DNA from: Rhyacophila brunnea
Lineage: Eukaryota; Arthropoda; Insecta; Trichoptera; Rhyacophilidae
Direction of reading: 5' to 3'
Assembly (NCBI GenBank): GCA_022495005.1
Contig: JAGYXB010000456.1
Coordinates: 1,054,001-1,118,000, forward strand
DNA length: 64,000 nt
The notes under the pieces were generated by a model. The model worked only from the letters and a program-made list of their open reading frames with translations. It was not told where the DNA came from and did not search any database. Made by a program: the position numbers and the translations under genes. Positions 1 through 11,310 of the stretch are shown piece by piece (position 1 is the stretch's first letter; the number at the start of each line of letters is the position of its first letter).

Positions 1-790
1 ACCACACTTGACACGCATTACTATGCCTACCATACACGATCGTAATATAAACCTCCCCCTATCTAGATAAAATAATATTTATAACTGTGAGAAAAATATC
101 AAAATATAACAACTGTTGTAATAAAACTTTTTATTTCTCGGAACGGGAGCTTTTTCTAAAATAAAACTTTTATAGAAAAGTTTTCAAAGTGTTAGAATTG
201 AAAAAAATATCATTAATAACAATGATGTTGAAGAAAAAGCTTTTATATAAACCTCTCTAAAGCCTAAGAGTATGAAGATAGAGCTGTTGTATACATAGGT
301 AGTTTGATCTAATAAAAAGTGAGTGGTTCTTCCTCTTCTTCTTTTTCTTCTTGAATTGCAATACTTGGTAGCAAATCCAGAACTTTCATAACTGGCGCAC
401 ACACAGCAAAGTGGTATGGGGGGTGGTCAAAATCGAGAATTTATGAATATTTATTATTGGGGTCATGGGCAGGGGTGAGGTAACAAAATCTAACACGGAC
501 TCCCCCACTGTACTTTCCGGACACATTCCTTATACCCAGACACTCCACTCCATAATTCTATCGATGGAAACCTTGCTTGCAGTTATAACTACGGGTTTGC
601 AGCAACGAGTTATTGAGACCTGTTGGACCCACAAATGGCTATCGAATGCACGTGGTCTAATGATCGTAATTATTAGGATCGTCAGTGTCCTTTTGTGTCG
701 TCTGCTGTCTTGTCTTTTATCATTTTATGAGTGTCATGGATCTTCCACAAACATATGCTTTGTGCGAGTGCTGTAGAATACCCAGAGAAA
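1..790. other. No recognisable gene
   Basis: AT-rich sequence with several short open frames on both strands. None shows a recognisable domain, a low-complexity-free body or a plausible gene context. I see nothing I can name here. Confidence 0.5.
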
Positions 791-1458
791 AGAGGTCAAC
801 TAGAGGTGAGCTGGAAATACTGTCACCAGTTTGTGGACTCAAGTGGTGAGGTGACGGCACTTATGACCGCTCAAAACATGTTTAAAATAAAAAAATCATT
901 TTATGTTAACAATAATATTATAACCTAACATAAAAACAACTCAAAAATTTAAAATGTGTTTAAAATTCTATAGTAAATGGAACATTTCGAAAAGCCGAGC
1001 TCAGTGTATTTTTAGCGATTCTATTGAAGCCGATATTTCAAATAGTAGTAAGTATTTTGGAACAAGTTTCGATACTAAGTATTTTTTATACTGGTAGTAA
1101 GTATTATTTTATATATTATTATCATTATTATTATTATATATACTTAGTCTTACTTATATACTTAGCCCACGGTGGCCGCGCGGCATAAGCCTTGGACTAT
1201 CATGCCGTGGGTCCCAGGTTCGAATCCTGGGTCTGGCAAGTGCACATATTGTTTTTCAATATGTGTGTGAGTCAGGGTATGGATCTAATAGGTTAAGGAA
1301 ATGGCTGACATCCATTTCTCGTAAAAAAAATCTGTTAATACAAACCTCTACTCTGTGGAGGGAGGCCCATATGATCCTATTAAGATCGGACATGGTCGAA
1401 AAAAAAAATACTTCTAAAAAAAGTCTTCAAAATCGACCAGTTTTTCCAGCTCTAGGGT
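791..1458 (+). repeat. Interspersed repeat R, copy 1 (interrupted by a SINE)
   Basis: Positions 791-1113 and 1424-1458 match 16365-17018 in the same order: a shared leader around the word aaatactgtcaccagtttg, then the block ending actggtagtaa, then cttcaaaatcgaccag. In copy 1 the last two blocks are separated by a tRNA-derived SINE; in copy 2 they are nearly adjacent. I see no coding potential and no clear terminal repeats, so the class is unknown. Confidence 0.6.
1165..1412 (+). mobile_element. tRNA-derived SINE, family 1 (SINE1), full copy
   Basis: The head resembles a tRNA gene, with an A-box-like stretch (tggccgcgcgg) and a perfect B box (ggttcgaatcc), the RNA polymerase III internal promoter. 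The body carries the word ccatttctcgtaaaa and a short inverted pair (acctctactctgtggaggg), and the element ends in an A-rich tract. The flanks atactta and aatactt may be the target duplication. The element sits inside repeat R. Five more copies occur, at 12.0, 25.0, 48.1, 48.4 and 55.0 kb. It is too divergent from a tRNA cloverleaf to be a functional tRNA gene. Confidence 0.8.
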
Positions 1459-1469
1459 CAACCTGTTGA

Positions 1470-2550
1470 GAAGACTATTTTATACCCAAATCATTCGAGT
1501 CACGATCCTCAGTCATGAAGTCCTTGCAAAGAAGAAGTAGTAATATTCGATTCATCCGAATATTTTGTAGTTTTTTCTTTCCTGGTGGGGGGGGGGGGGG
1601 CTTCTTGACTGCGAAACCCTTATCCCTCAATCGATTTTTCTGTTTTTCTGTATGTAGAAGATCATTATCCATAAAATGGGCTAACGGATATGATGAGTTT
1701 TATAATATGTACAATACTTTGTTATTAAATTTGATTAACAATACAATATTTTTATATACGTACTCGCTAGCGCTTTGGCCACTGTCATTTATATAAGTAT
1801 GAAATTTAATCATACTATGGTTTCAATTGTTTGGGGAAAACAAAGTCAAAAATATGAGTCGGGTTATTAGTATTATGTAAATGGATATTCTCCCGGATTT
1901 TATATTCCATTTTACGGCGTTTTATTTCATTTTGGCTTTAATTAAGTAATTAATTATTATTAATAGAGTCAAAGCGGGTTTAGCGTTTTTTGAAACGACG
2001 CATATAAAATGGACAATGCAAAATCGTTTAGTATAAAATTTTCTGTACATAATATTAATCTAAGGATTAAAATATTATATGATTTAAAATTATGCTAATT
2101 AGGAAGACTAAAAGTATGTAAATAAAAAGTTTCAGGTGTTCACCACCGGAACCGGAAGGAGATAAAGCTATATTTGCTAGTTAGTGCGATTATGGGTTAA
2201 ATAATTAGCAAAATAAAATGTTTTTTTGAATTTGTTTTGTTTATTGAATAAACATATAGTTTCAGTTCTCAAAGAGCTCCCACTAATCTTGCCGACTTTC
2301 ATAGTCCGACCGGTTTAAGTCTGATATAAATGGTCAGGCGATTATTTTATTAACACAGCGGTAAGTATAATTTTTGTTAACTTTGTTCAGCATCAGTATA
2401 CAACTGGCGACCTACCTTGCCGAATACAAAAACTAAATTGTAATTTTTCATGGGAAATGTGGTTATTTTTAAGTCTCATTGGTTATTTAAGTATTATAAT
2501 TGCAGTCATGCTTACCTTCAAGTAGGTTTTGATATACTATCAAATATCAA
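1470..2550. other. No recognisable gene; poly-G run
   Basis: Nothing codes convincingly here. A run of 14 G lies at 1587-1600, unusual in such AT-rich DNA; its length is likely variable and may be a sequencing error site. The open frames across it are low-complexity. Confidence 0.5.
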
Positions 2551-2553
2551 AAC

Positions 2554-2914
2554 CATGCCCCCCACACCCTGAAACGGGCCCCTAGACTATATCTTTGACG
2601 GACCTTCTACCTATCGTTATGGTTAAAGGCAGTGTGGCGCTCTATGTAAAATTAAGGGTATTGCAGTATATTTTTTTAGCGATTTTTGTATTTTTGAATA
2701 CATTTACTTGAATTATGGAGTTTTAGAATATCGACACAAAATAATCAAAAATTGCATCGCACAACCAAATATTTTAAAGTGTTAATGTTCTTGAAGTAGA
2801 ATAGCGCCGCAGGCGACTTTTTTAATAGGTATTAGAGAAAAAATCTAATATGTGTTCATATCTAATATATCTGGTCGACCCATCACGCCGGGTCCTCAGG
2901 CTAGAGCCCTGTCA
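2554..2914 (-). mobile_element. hAT-like MITE, family C, truncated copy
   Basis: The left end reads catgcccccc and the body matches, in reverse, the copies at 10818-11230 and 17517-17907: the shared blocks include ggaccttctacctatcgtta (here slightly diverged) and gcgccgcaggcgac. Homology stops near gagccctgtca, so the outer ~20 bp of the other end are missing and no target duplication is visible. No coding capacity. Confidence 0.65.
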
Positions 2915-2944
2915 GTAGAAGTGATCTAACATGTGCTCCCAGTA

Positions 2945-3352
2945 GGGAATGGGACAACTGGACGCCAGGAAAATTAGACGGCGCACTATCGTAGACACGT
3001 AAACAGAACGTAGACGATGAATTTTAATCAGTTTCTATCTACCACTTAGAAGTTTTAATTCATTTTACTCTTAACATAATGTTTTTTTTTATATTGCTGA
3101 TTGAGAATAACCAGGCCTAAGGCTTTATATAAAAATAAGAAACTGTTTTTTCGTTGGAACTTAAACATATGCACGATTAAATCATTATTTACGTGTGCCT
3201 ATTTAAAGTCTCACGAACTATTAAATCATAATATAATAATTTAAATATAAATAATAATATTAAATATTTATTTTAAAAGTAAGTATCTAACCTCTATTTA
3301 TTTTCGATTGCGTGGCGTCCAGTTGTCCCGGCGCCCAATCGTCCTAGATCCC
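2945..3352 (+). mobile_element. hAT-type MITE, family G, copy 1 (408 bp)
   Basis: The element is flanked by a perfect 8-bp duplication, TCCCAGTA (2937-2944 and 3353-3360). Both ends begin GGGA and carry subterminal motifs of the form aactggacgcc within 60 bp, in inverted orientation. The AT-rich interior matches the copies at 30193 and 35679. An 8-bp duplication is typical of the hAT superfamily. No open frame of note, so it is non-autonomous. Confidence 0.8.
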
Positions 3353-3360
3353 TCCCAGTA

Positions 3361-4650
3361 TCATTATTTATCAACTTGAACAAACGTATTATATTTGGCT
3401 GAGGACACTGGAATGTTACGAATTAAACATGATCATGATCATGATCGTAAAGAAAATATTCAATACCCCATTTGTCGTGAAAATTATGTTTTGGTATTCT
3501 TGTGGGCACTCATTTACAGTCATCGTCAAACTAATTGTCCTACTATGAAAATTGTCCAATACGCAATGGTACGAGAAAACTACGTCTCAATTTAAAGCGC
3601 GAGTATTTGAATAATCTCTTTCTCTCATTTCTGCGGCAGTCAATGAGTGTACGAATACAAATGAAATGATAAGTCATGCGGGATGGATTATGATCACAAA
3701 AGTTGGTAAAGGTAATAAAAATGTAAGTGGTTAATGTTTTTCCTTCAAAATGTCAATAAAATCATATTATAATGCAACAAACACACTTTTAAATTGTCAT
3801 GACTCAATTAACTTGACATCGATCAAAACGTTAGGCATAGTAACTATCCTGTTAAAATTGACTACGTATATGAAAAATATTAACAAAGCTGCGCGATCAC
3901 GGCGGGCTCATGCTAAAAGCCATTAAATTATTCAGTGTCAAAGGTTATTATTCAGTTAATTACAATATATAATTGGATGCCTCGTAATTCTGTCACTAGG
4001 TGTCCTAAATACTTACTACAGTAACCAATTTATTATTATAAAAGACAGGTGTTTTAATCATAACTGAGTTTTTAACAAGCACCAGTATTTATTCATTGCT
4101 GGTAAGTGATCCTTTGTTAAAATGTACGCATACTTAAAAGCCAATTATTATACTTACATACTCAGTTTTAATTAATGTAAAATAATGAATTAATAATATT
4201 AGAACACAACATTATTATTTGAGGGTTTGTTGATGAAAATAATATATTATGTACTATTTTCCTTCTATCACAATGGTGACATTTAAATCAATTATCTTAT
4301 ACCCCGGGGTTGAAAACGTGTATTATTATATTCTAGGAAATATATGTAAATGTATCAGACAAGTTTTCCTGTTTCATGTAGCTTGTTAAAAGTAACGATG
4401 TTTTCATAACAATGATTACTATTAGTGTTTTCTTAGGTGAATTTATACAGCGGTGTAACATAATACGGTATTGTCAAACCGTGGCAAAGTAATCGAAATG
4501 TAACGACAACGAGTATCTTATATATATGTCATTTGTACGAAAACAGTTGTACGAAGAAAATATCGACGAAACCACCAGACCGATTGACAAATGGCAGAAA
4601 AATATTCAAGACAAAATGGTTATTTTATACAACTGCGGTAATTTGTAAGG
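3361..4650. other. No recognisable gene
   Basis: AT-rich, with a short (atgatc) run near 3428. Strings resembling a 5' splice donor (e.g. ggtaagtg near 4100) occur, but no exon with coding character adjoins them. Nothing further seen. Confidence 0.45.
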
Positions 4651-4654
4651 TTAC

Positions 4655-5040
4655 AACATGTAAATTGCACCTAAAACATTTCACCGTGGTACAGTTTGCC
4701 ATGAGCTTTCTCATCGGAAAGAGATGACCATATGGCGTATACTATACGGTCTCCAATTTTATTAGATTCAATATGAACATTAATTCAATTTTCATAGCTG
4801 ATTTTAGCAAAATTCATGAATTAAAGAATGAATACCAAACCTAACCTAACAAATAATCTAGTATAGGTATTGAGTATTTTCAAAATTCGTTTGCTGCGTA
4901 TTTTATTTAGACATGAATTTTATGTCAGTACAATACGACCCAAAGAGGTTGGACGGTCTTTAATATACGGCCATATATTTTCAATACACGGTGAAGTGTG
5001 ATACGGCGAACTGCATACGTAAAAGTTTCCGGACACGAAG
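4655..5040 (+). repeat. Interspersed repeat T, copy 1
   Basis: This stretch matches 49055-49480 on the opposite strand over nearly its whole length, e.g. the words gtctccaattttattagatt and gcagttcgccgta (reverse). At 4838-4905 it contains one half of the TTAGG-cored palindrome family found at 38.9 and 63.2 kb. Class unknown; no coding potential. Confidence 0.65.
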
Positions 5041-5187
5041 TTGTAAGCATTATAACAAAAACTTAATGTTTCAAGTTTATTTATTTTCATGAGTATGTAT
5101 TGTAAATTATAAGATTAATTAAATCAAAAGATCATTATCCATATAAAAACAATAATTAATAAACCACTTAATAAATACCGTCATGCA

Positions 5188-5365
5188 GTGGTACAAGGGG
5201 CACTGAACGCCTAGAGGGACGCCCCAAAACCCGCTGGATAGACGAATTCGCAAGGCTCGGTGCATGTACGTGGCAGAAAAGAACTAATGAACGAGAAGAG
5301 TGGAAGGACCTATGGGAGGTTTTAACCCAGCAGTGGGTCGACCTAAGCCAATGATGATGATGATT
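5188..5365 (+). pseudogene. 3' end of a non-LTR retrotransposon
   Basis: Conceptual translation gives the C-terminal signature of insect LINE polyproteins: a GRPKTRWIDE-like motif, then a W-rich stretch with EREEWKDLWE. It ends at the usual stop, followed by an (atg)n microsatellite tail at about 5351-5364. Only the last ~55 codons remain. Such 5'-truncated tails are the normal product of abortive target-primed reverse transcription. A longer body or the clade cannot be deduced from this stub. Confidence 0.7.
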
Positions 5366-5593
5366 AAATAAAAAATAAATTCAAAAACAGCGTAAAAAAT
5401 TGTTCATGTAATATTTCCAAGTAAAGAAAACTTAACATAATATTATTATCTTAACCCTCTCCTATATAATGCCATTCCAACATTTATACTTAGCATCTTG
5501 TGACATGACAAATAGTAACCTTACTATAATATGGCCACTAAACGAAAGTTTACAATCACTCACAATGCGAAGATCTTTCATGGACATTACGAG

Positions 5594-6841
5594 GGTAGCC
5601 GTTTATATTTCGGGAACAACAAACAAAAACGATTTTTTTATCAATGAAAACAGTTTTATTGTTTTTCACTTTTCCATGCGTTTGAACTAATCTGAAAAGC
5701 ATTTTTGCCACTTTGCAGAAGGTAACTCCAAAATATGGTTTTTGAATGCATCAGCCGTCTCTTCTGGTGTAGAAAATCGTTGACCACGTAATTTATCTTT
5801 GACTGTCGGGAATAAAAAGAAACCATTTGATGCCAAGTCGGAGCTGTACGGTGGATGACCCATCAATTTGATGTTTTGAGTACTCAAATAGGCGCTTGTT
5901 TGAGCCGATGTGTGAGAGTTCGCATTGTCTTGGTGAAGGATGATTGACGCCGACGGTTGCTTTTCCTTATTTCACCAAAAACTTCTGGCAAACAAATGGT
6001 TCTGTACCATTCAGAATTGACTGTTCTACGATTTTCTAAAGGCACAGTTGCGACATGGTCCGTTTTTCCGAAAAAAACCGGCGACCATTTGCTTCGCAGT
6101 GCTTGAGCGCGAGCAACTTTTGTTGGTTTAAGCTCATTTTGGAAGACCCATACGGTCGACTGCTGTTTACTTTCGGGCTCATACGTATAGATATAAGATT
6201 CGTCACCTGTAAAAATCTTATAAACGTTTTTGAAGCACCTCGATCGTATTTTTTTGAGCATTTCATTGCATTAATCGACACGCTACTTTTTTGTGCGATT
6301 GTCAAATTATGCGGGATCGATCGCGAACATAGCTTCTTCACGTCTAAATGTTCATGCAAGATTATATACAGACTAATGCCCAGAAATGCCTCAATCTTAC
6401 AGTATATCACATGACGATCTTGCATTGTCAGTTCACGTACAGCATCGATGTTTTATGGAGAAACAACCGATTTTGGACGACCTTCACGCGGCTCATCTGT
6501 GAGCAAACGACGACCACGATAAAATTCGCTGAACCAGCGATATACCGTAGTTTTTGATGGTGCTTCATCACCATATAAAAGACTAAGTTTAGTAATGCAC
6601 TGTTCCCACGATAATCCACGTCGAAAGTTGTGAAAAATAGTCGCACGAAATTTTTCACGAGTTAATTCCATTTTTGGCCGAGATAAATTTTTCAAATGAA
6701 TTTAAAAAAAAATGAAAAGCGTCTGTTTGTTAAAACGTTTTAAGTACTTTTGCCGTTAAAAATGTCAAACTTTAAAATACAGAAGTCAAATTGCACCTAG
6801 AAACACCAGTGTTGCCAATTCCCGAAATATAAACGGCAACC
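5594..6841 (-). mobile_element. mariner element 1 (about 1.25 kb, inactive)
   Basis: Near-identical inverted ends occur: from 5594 (ggtagccgtttatatttcgg) and ending at 6841 as its complement with one mismatch. A TA dinucleotide follows the right end at 6842-6843; the left TA is not intact. Length and a single transposase on the minus strand fit mariner. The body is multiply frameshifted (see the transposase entry). Confidence 0.85.
5687..6671 (-). pseudogene. mariner transposase, decayed
   Basis: The enzyme class cuts and pastes DNA through an RNase H-like D,D34D catalytic core. Read from the Met at 6671, the N-terminal helix-turn-helix is clear (ELTREKFRATIFHNFRRGLS, then WFSEFYRGR). A shifted frame holds HNLTIAQK; then comes the first catalytic block GDESYIY (near 6205) and the block FGKTDHVATVPLE. 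The HDN block containing the second Asp survives only across a frameshift near 5930. The third block reads PYSSDLASNGFFLF, so the expected last catalytic Asp is Gly. A TAG at 5687-5689 replaces the Trp expected after KCFSD. With at least three frameshifts it cannot be functional. Lineage assignment within mariner is tentative. Confidence 0.9.
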
Positions 6842-6844
6842 TAT

Positions 6845-7735
6845 GTATTTTCATATAATTATGCCATAGATTGAATACCAAAAAACAATACTCGTTGCGA
6901 ACCGTGCCTCTTTTTAAATTGCATAGTAACGAGGATCTATCCTATAAATAATTCCGTGTATTCCTCCATCCGTATACTGTAAGGTATTAAGAGCACTATA
7001 GCATCAAGTAGATCCTCTTCTTCCACATCGATCTATGAAAATTCTATTCAGTTTGAATAATTTTCTCCCATTTGTGAATCGGCCCTGTGGTTTCGTCTAA
7101 ACTTCCTTCGTACACGTATTTTCGTAAAAATTGCCAGACACGTTCCTAAGTAATTATAATACATGCCCAACGGCGCATCTCTATTAATTATAAAGTGAAT
7201 ATTATTGAGAATTAATATGCTTTGTTAAGTAAGCTTTACAAGTAGCTTTTGTAGGTTGTATTTCAATTATTAAAATTAGTACTACCAAGCGGTGTACTCC
7301 CAGGTTAATTAGTGATATGCAAATTGGATCTAAGCATACGTTTTTATCTTCAACAGTATACAAACATATATATATATATAATATATACAGTCAGGACCTA
7401 TTTTAAGGCATTGTATTTCAATTTTAAATTCCTTTGAGAGATAATGAGAAATGAGAGAATACGACTCAATCGTTTATTGTGTTTTTTTTTAATTTTAATT
7501 ATTTTATTTTTGATAAATATTTAAATATATATTATATGAGATCTAATGACTCATGTGTTGTACAAAGGTTGAAAACAAAGAATTGTAGGTATCTTTGGGA
7601 GCTATGTCTGAAAAATCTGTAAGCTTTGTAAAAAAAATGTGTATAGCACACCACGTAGACCATTCCAAAGTGCACCAAACAATAATACAATGACCAAAAA
7701 TAGTTATCATATAAACGATTGTGGTATTTTCATAT
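6845..7735. other. No recognisable gene; (TA)n
   Basis: A short TA microsatellite lies at about 7366-7386. The rest is AT-rich without recognisable coding or terminal repeats. Confidence 0.5.
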
Positions 7736-7737
7736 AA

Positions 7738-9514
7738 TCTAATATATAAAAATCAATATTTGTTTGTTTGTTTGTTCGTATTTTATGCGCTGCCATACCG
7801 TTCATCCGATTGCGATAAAGCTTTGTCAACTTATTGCTTGCACTTTCGCGAAGAGTATAGGCTATATCTTATATATAAAAATGAATGTCTGCCTGTTTGG
7901 TTGTCTGTCTGTCTGTCTGTCTGCCTGTCTGTCCCGTATGCATTCCTATACCATTCATCCGATTGCGATGAAATTTTGGTAAGTGGTTGTATGCACACCC
8001 GCAAACGTTTCTGAATTAGAAGAATCATCATCTTCTTCTTCTTCTTCATTCTATTTTCTTTTATTCGTATGGTTCCTACACCATTCATCCGATTGCCACA
8101 AAACTTTCGTCAGTTGTTGTACGCACACCCGCAAACAACAACCATCTTCTTCTTCTTCTTTCTCATTATATCTTCTTTTATTCGTATGATTCCTATACCA
8201 TTCATCCAATTGCGACGAAACCTTCGTCAGTTGTTATGGTAACACCCGCAAAGGTTTCTGAATTAGTACAACCATCTTCTTCTTCTTCTTCATTATATCT
8301 TCTTTTATTCGTATGGTCCCTATACCATTCACCCGATTGCGATGAAACTTTCGTCAGTGGTTGTGCCAACATCCGCAAAGGTTTCTGAATTAGTACAACC
8401 ATCTTCTTATATCTTCTTTTATTCGTATGGTTCCTATACCATTCATCTGATTGCAATGAAATTTTCGTCATTGGTTGTGCCAATATCCGCGAAGGTATCT
8501 GAATTAGTACAACCATCATCTTCTTCTTCTTCATTATATCTTCTTTTATTCGTATTGTTCTTATACCATTCATCCGATTGTGATGAAACCTTCGTCAGTT
8601 GTTGTGGTAACACCCGCAAAGGTTTCTGAATTAGTACAACTATCTTCTTCTTCTTCTTCTTATTCTATTTTATATTCTTCTATTCGTATGCGTTCCTATT
8701 CCATTCAGACGATTGCAATGAAACTTTGGTGAGTTGTCGTGCGCATGCCCACGAAGATTTCTGAATTAGAAAATAATCTTCTTCTTCTATCTGTATGCGT
8801 TCTTATACCATTCATCCGATTGCAATGAAATTTTGATCAAGTGTTGTGCTTACGCCCGCAAAGGTTTCTGAATTGATACAACTACTTTCTTCTTCTTTTT
8901 CTTCTATTCTATCTTCTTCTATTCGTATGCGTTATTATACTATTCATGCGATTGCGATGAAATTTTGACCAGTTGTTCTGCGCACGCCCGCGAAGGTTTC
9001 TGAATTAGTACAACCATGTTCTTCTTCTTCTATTTGAATGCGTTCCTATACCATTCATCCGATTGCAATGAAACTTTGGTGAGTTGTCGTGCGCATGCCC
9101 ACAAAGATTTCTGAATTAGAAAATCATCATCTTCTTCTATTCGTATGCGTTCCTATACCATTCATCCGATTGCGATGAAACTTTTGTCAGTTGCTGTGCG
9201 CATACCTGCAAATGTTTCTAAATTGGTATTCTATAAAATACAAAGTTTGTTGTTTGTTTGTTCCATCCAATTTTGATTTTTTTTTACTACATATTAATAA
9301 CATTAATAACGTTTGCATATTTTGGATTCGATTTTAATTTAGTGTTCTTTTGTTTGACCTTTACTCTTATTAGAATTATTTTCTTATTGCCATATTGTAT
9401 TACACAGATATTTTAATATTAAAAAAATAATTAGTTACCTCTTATTATTTTTTAAATATCTTAGATAAATATAACCACGAAGCGTCCCTGTGCGAAGCCG
9501 GGTACTTCAGCTAG
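7738..9514 (+). mobile_element. Helitron-like non-autonomous element with minisatellite cargo
   Basis: The left end is TC after an A (7737), the right end is CTAG (9511-9514) before a T; this matches the A|TC...CTRR|T rule of Helitrons. The 3' terminal word gcgaagccgggtacttcag precedes CTAG, with only a weak 4-bp hairpin. A second head-like sequence (TCTTATATATAAAAATG) begins at 7867, followed by a (ctgt)n run, suggesting a tandem or nested start. No RepHel coding sequence is present, so it is non-autonomous. The interior is mostly the minisatellite listed next. Confidence 0.65.
7799..9230 (+). repeat. Minisatellite, about 12 units of 107-135 bp
   Basis: The phrase ccattcatccgattgcgatg, with variants, recurs at about 7799, 7951, 8081, 8198, 8325, 8439, 8566, 8701, 8808, 8940, 9051 and 9158. 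Each unit continues with a cgtcagttgttgtgcgcac-like stretch, cccgcaaaggtttctgaatt, a (ctt)n microsatellite of variable length and ttattcgtatggttcc. Unit length changes mostly through the (ctt)n. Open frames over this array are periodic repeats of the unit, not genes. Confidence 0.85.
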
Positions 9515-9655
9515 TTCATAATAATATTCTTTTTTTGTTTTTATCAAAAACATTACAACCTTCTACCTACAAATAAAATATATTTATATTCAACAATTAT
9601 TTCACACGGTTCATTAGTGAACATATTACATACTTTGGAAACAACTCAGAAATAT

Positions 9656-10030
9656 TGTTACCTTGATTCAAGCCACAAAAACCAGTCACCAATAGCAAAA
9701 ATTATCAAGTGTTTCAAGGGGTTAAATTGGTAAAGCACTTTTCTAATAGGTAACATACCTTTGAGGTATTTCCAAATTATTTATGTTCAATAAAAAATGT
9801 TACATTCTCATATCTTGTATGAATTATTCATCGAATAACAAACTAGTAAAACTAAAATTTTGATGTCGGCTAGGAATCAATTAATTGTACCTTGATTTCG
9901 AACCACAAAATCCCGTCACCAATTTTATCAAAATTTGAGAAACGCTTCTGTTGCATGACTATTGGTTTGGCGTCATATTTTTTTCCAATATATTTTATAA
10001 TATTCCAAATTATGTGTTATATACTAATTA
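9656..10030 (+). repeat. Two direct copies of a SINE2-like unit, degraded
   Basis: Positions 9656-9720 and 9884-9950 repeat each other (taccttgattc...ccacaaaa...cgtcacca). Each is followed by a tail resembling the SINE2 body: 9740-9835 has aggtatttccaaattatt, atgttcaat and a cgaataac-type end, and 9985-10025 has a shorter piece. I read this as two old head-to-tail SINE2-family insertions. The tRNA-like heads are too eroded to identify. Confidence 0.45.
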
Positions 10031-10035
10031 TATTT

Positions 10036-10443
10036 CAAGTCATAGTATCAACTAATAGTTAAAATAAATGGTTATATATGGATAGCTTCTGCTTCTCTCT
10101 TGTGATATGTTTACTAATTGAAAAAGCACAATAAAACAGTGTGGCCCGTCGAAAGCAAGTTTCACAAACAACTTTAAACAGGCACATAATGTAAGATACC
10201 ATAGACAAGCTAATTGGTGTAGTTCCCGCTGTTAGTACAGTAGGCACTAAAAGCTAATGCACGAAAACTTTGTGGAGTGTACTATCCTTTTAGGGAACAA
10301 ACCTCTACTCTCGGTAATCCGTTCTGAGGTTTTCTATAAAACACTTTAGCCTCCGTCGTCTAATTTTTAAATAATTAATATAATATAAAAATTAAAATTG
10401 TTTTGTATTTTATTGTTTCACATGCGGAAGCTAATTAGTAAAT
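10036..10443. other. No recognisable gene
   Basis: AT-rich unique-looking DNA; a 62-codon frame on the minus strand has no recognisable features. Confidence 0.45.
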
Positions 10444-10817
10444 AATTACAAGATAAAAAGAACTTTTTACATACAACGTTTTCAAATTTTCTGTTGAATC
10501 ATATAAACTTTACTTGACTAGCTTAAACGATCAAAAAAATTTGTAATTGATAGAAATAATACTGAAATGTCATTTTGACATTTCATATTGATTTCCATAG
10601 TAACGCACGTATATATTAATAATTTAGTTGCTAGGACCCCAGTCCCCTAGCAACCAATAATAGTGGATTGGATTATGGATTTCTTCCGAAATAACTTTTC
10701 ATACAAAACAGAATTAACTGAAAATGAATTCAATTCTACTTAAAGATGGCTAAAAGTATTAAAATAATGCATTGGCATCGTGTTCTGATATATTCTAAAA
10801 GTTTCAAATGTCTAACT

Positions 10818-11230
10818 CATGGCCCCTACAAAGGGGGGGCTGACAGGGCTCTAGCCTGGGGGCCCGAGCTCAGGTAGGGCCCGGCGTGGCGAGTCGACCA
10901 TACAAGTGATATAAACACACATAACAAATTCTCTTTAATAGTAAAAAAAGTCGCCTGCGGCGCTATTTTTCTTCAATAATGTTATTATTTAAAATTATGT
11001 GGTTATACGATACAAATTTTAATTGCATATCGATACTCGGCAACTCCATAATTCAAATGGATGTATTAAAATATGCAAAAAAAAACACTAAATATACCTG
11101 CACATTAATTTTACCGCGAACACCATTTGAAAAACGCTATTGTGTCACACTGCCTTTATCTTTAGCGATAGGTAGGGGGGCCCGCCAAATATCCTAGCCT
11201 GGGGGCCCACTTCAGGATGTGGGGGCCATG
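10818..11230 (+). mobile_element. hAT-like MITE, family C, full copy (413 bp)
   Basis: The ends are exact inverted repeats, catggcccc and ggggccatg. The flanks gtctaact (10810-10817) and gtctagct (11231-11238) form an 8-bp target duplication with one mismatch, inside repeat A, whose uninterrupted copies read tcaaatgtctagctagtcgg. G/C-rich subterminal blocks (ctagcctgggggcccg) contrast with an AT-rich centre. No coding capacity beyond a chance 72-codon frame. Confidence 0.8.
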
Positions 11231-11310
11231 GTCTAGCTAGTCGGGAAGTTAGTTAATCGATTGCAAGATTTGTACTGGATAAACAACCACCGGACAAATA
11301 AAAATACGAC

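Noticed and set aside
1165..1240. Candidate tRNA gene
   Set aside because: A and B boxes are good, but the fold is incomplete and the same head recurs in at least three other full copies joined to an identical body, as in a SINE.
4060..4115. Possible exon with 5' splice donor (ggtaagtg), and a similar one near 2362
   Set aside because: Donor-like strings are common by chance, and neither adjoins coding-like sequence nor an identifiable acceptor partner.
6055..6414. 119-codon plus-strand frame
   Set aside because: It is the antisense shadow of the mariner transposase relic.
8202..8573. 123-codon minus-strand open frame
   Set aside because: It is a periodic translation of the minisatellite in the Helitron-like element; the same peptide words recur with the unit length.
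7799..9230. Regularly spaced repeats that might suggest a CRISPR array
   Set aside because: Units of 107-135 bp are tandem with no unique spacers, and the DNA is eukaryotic.
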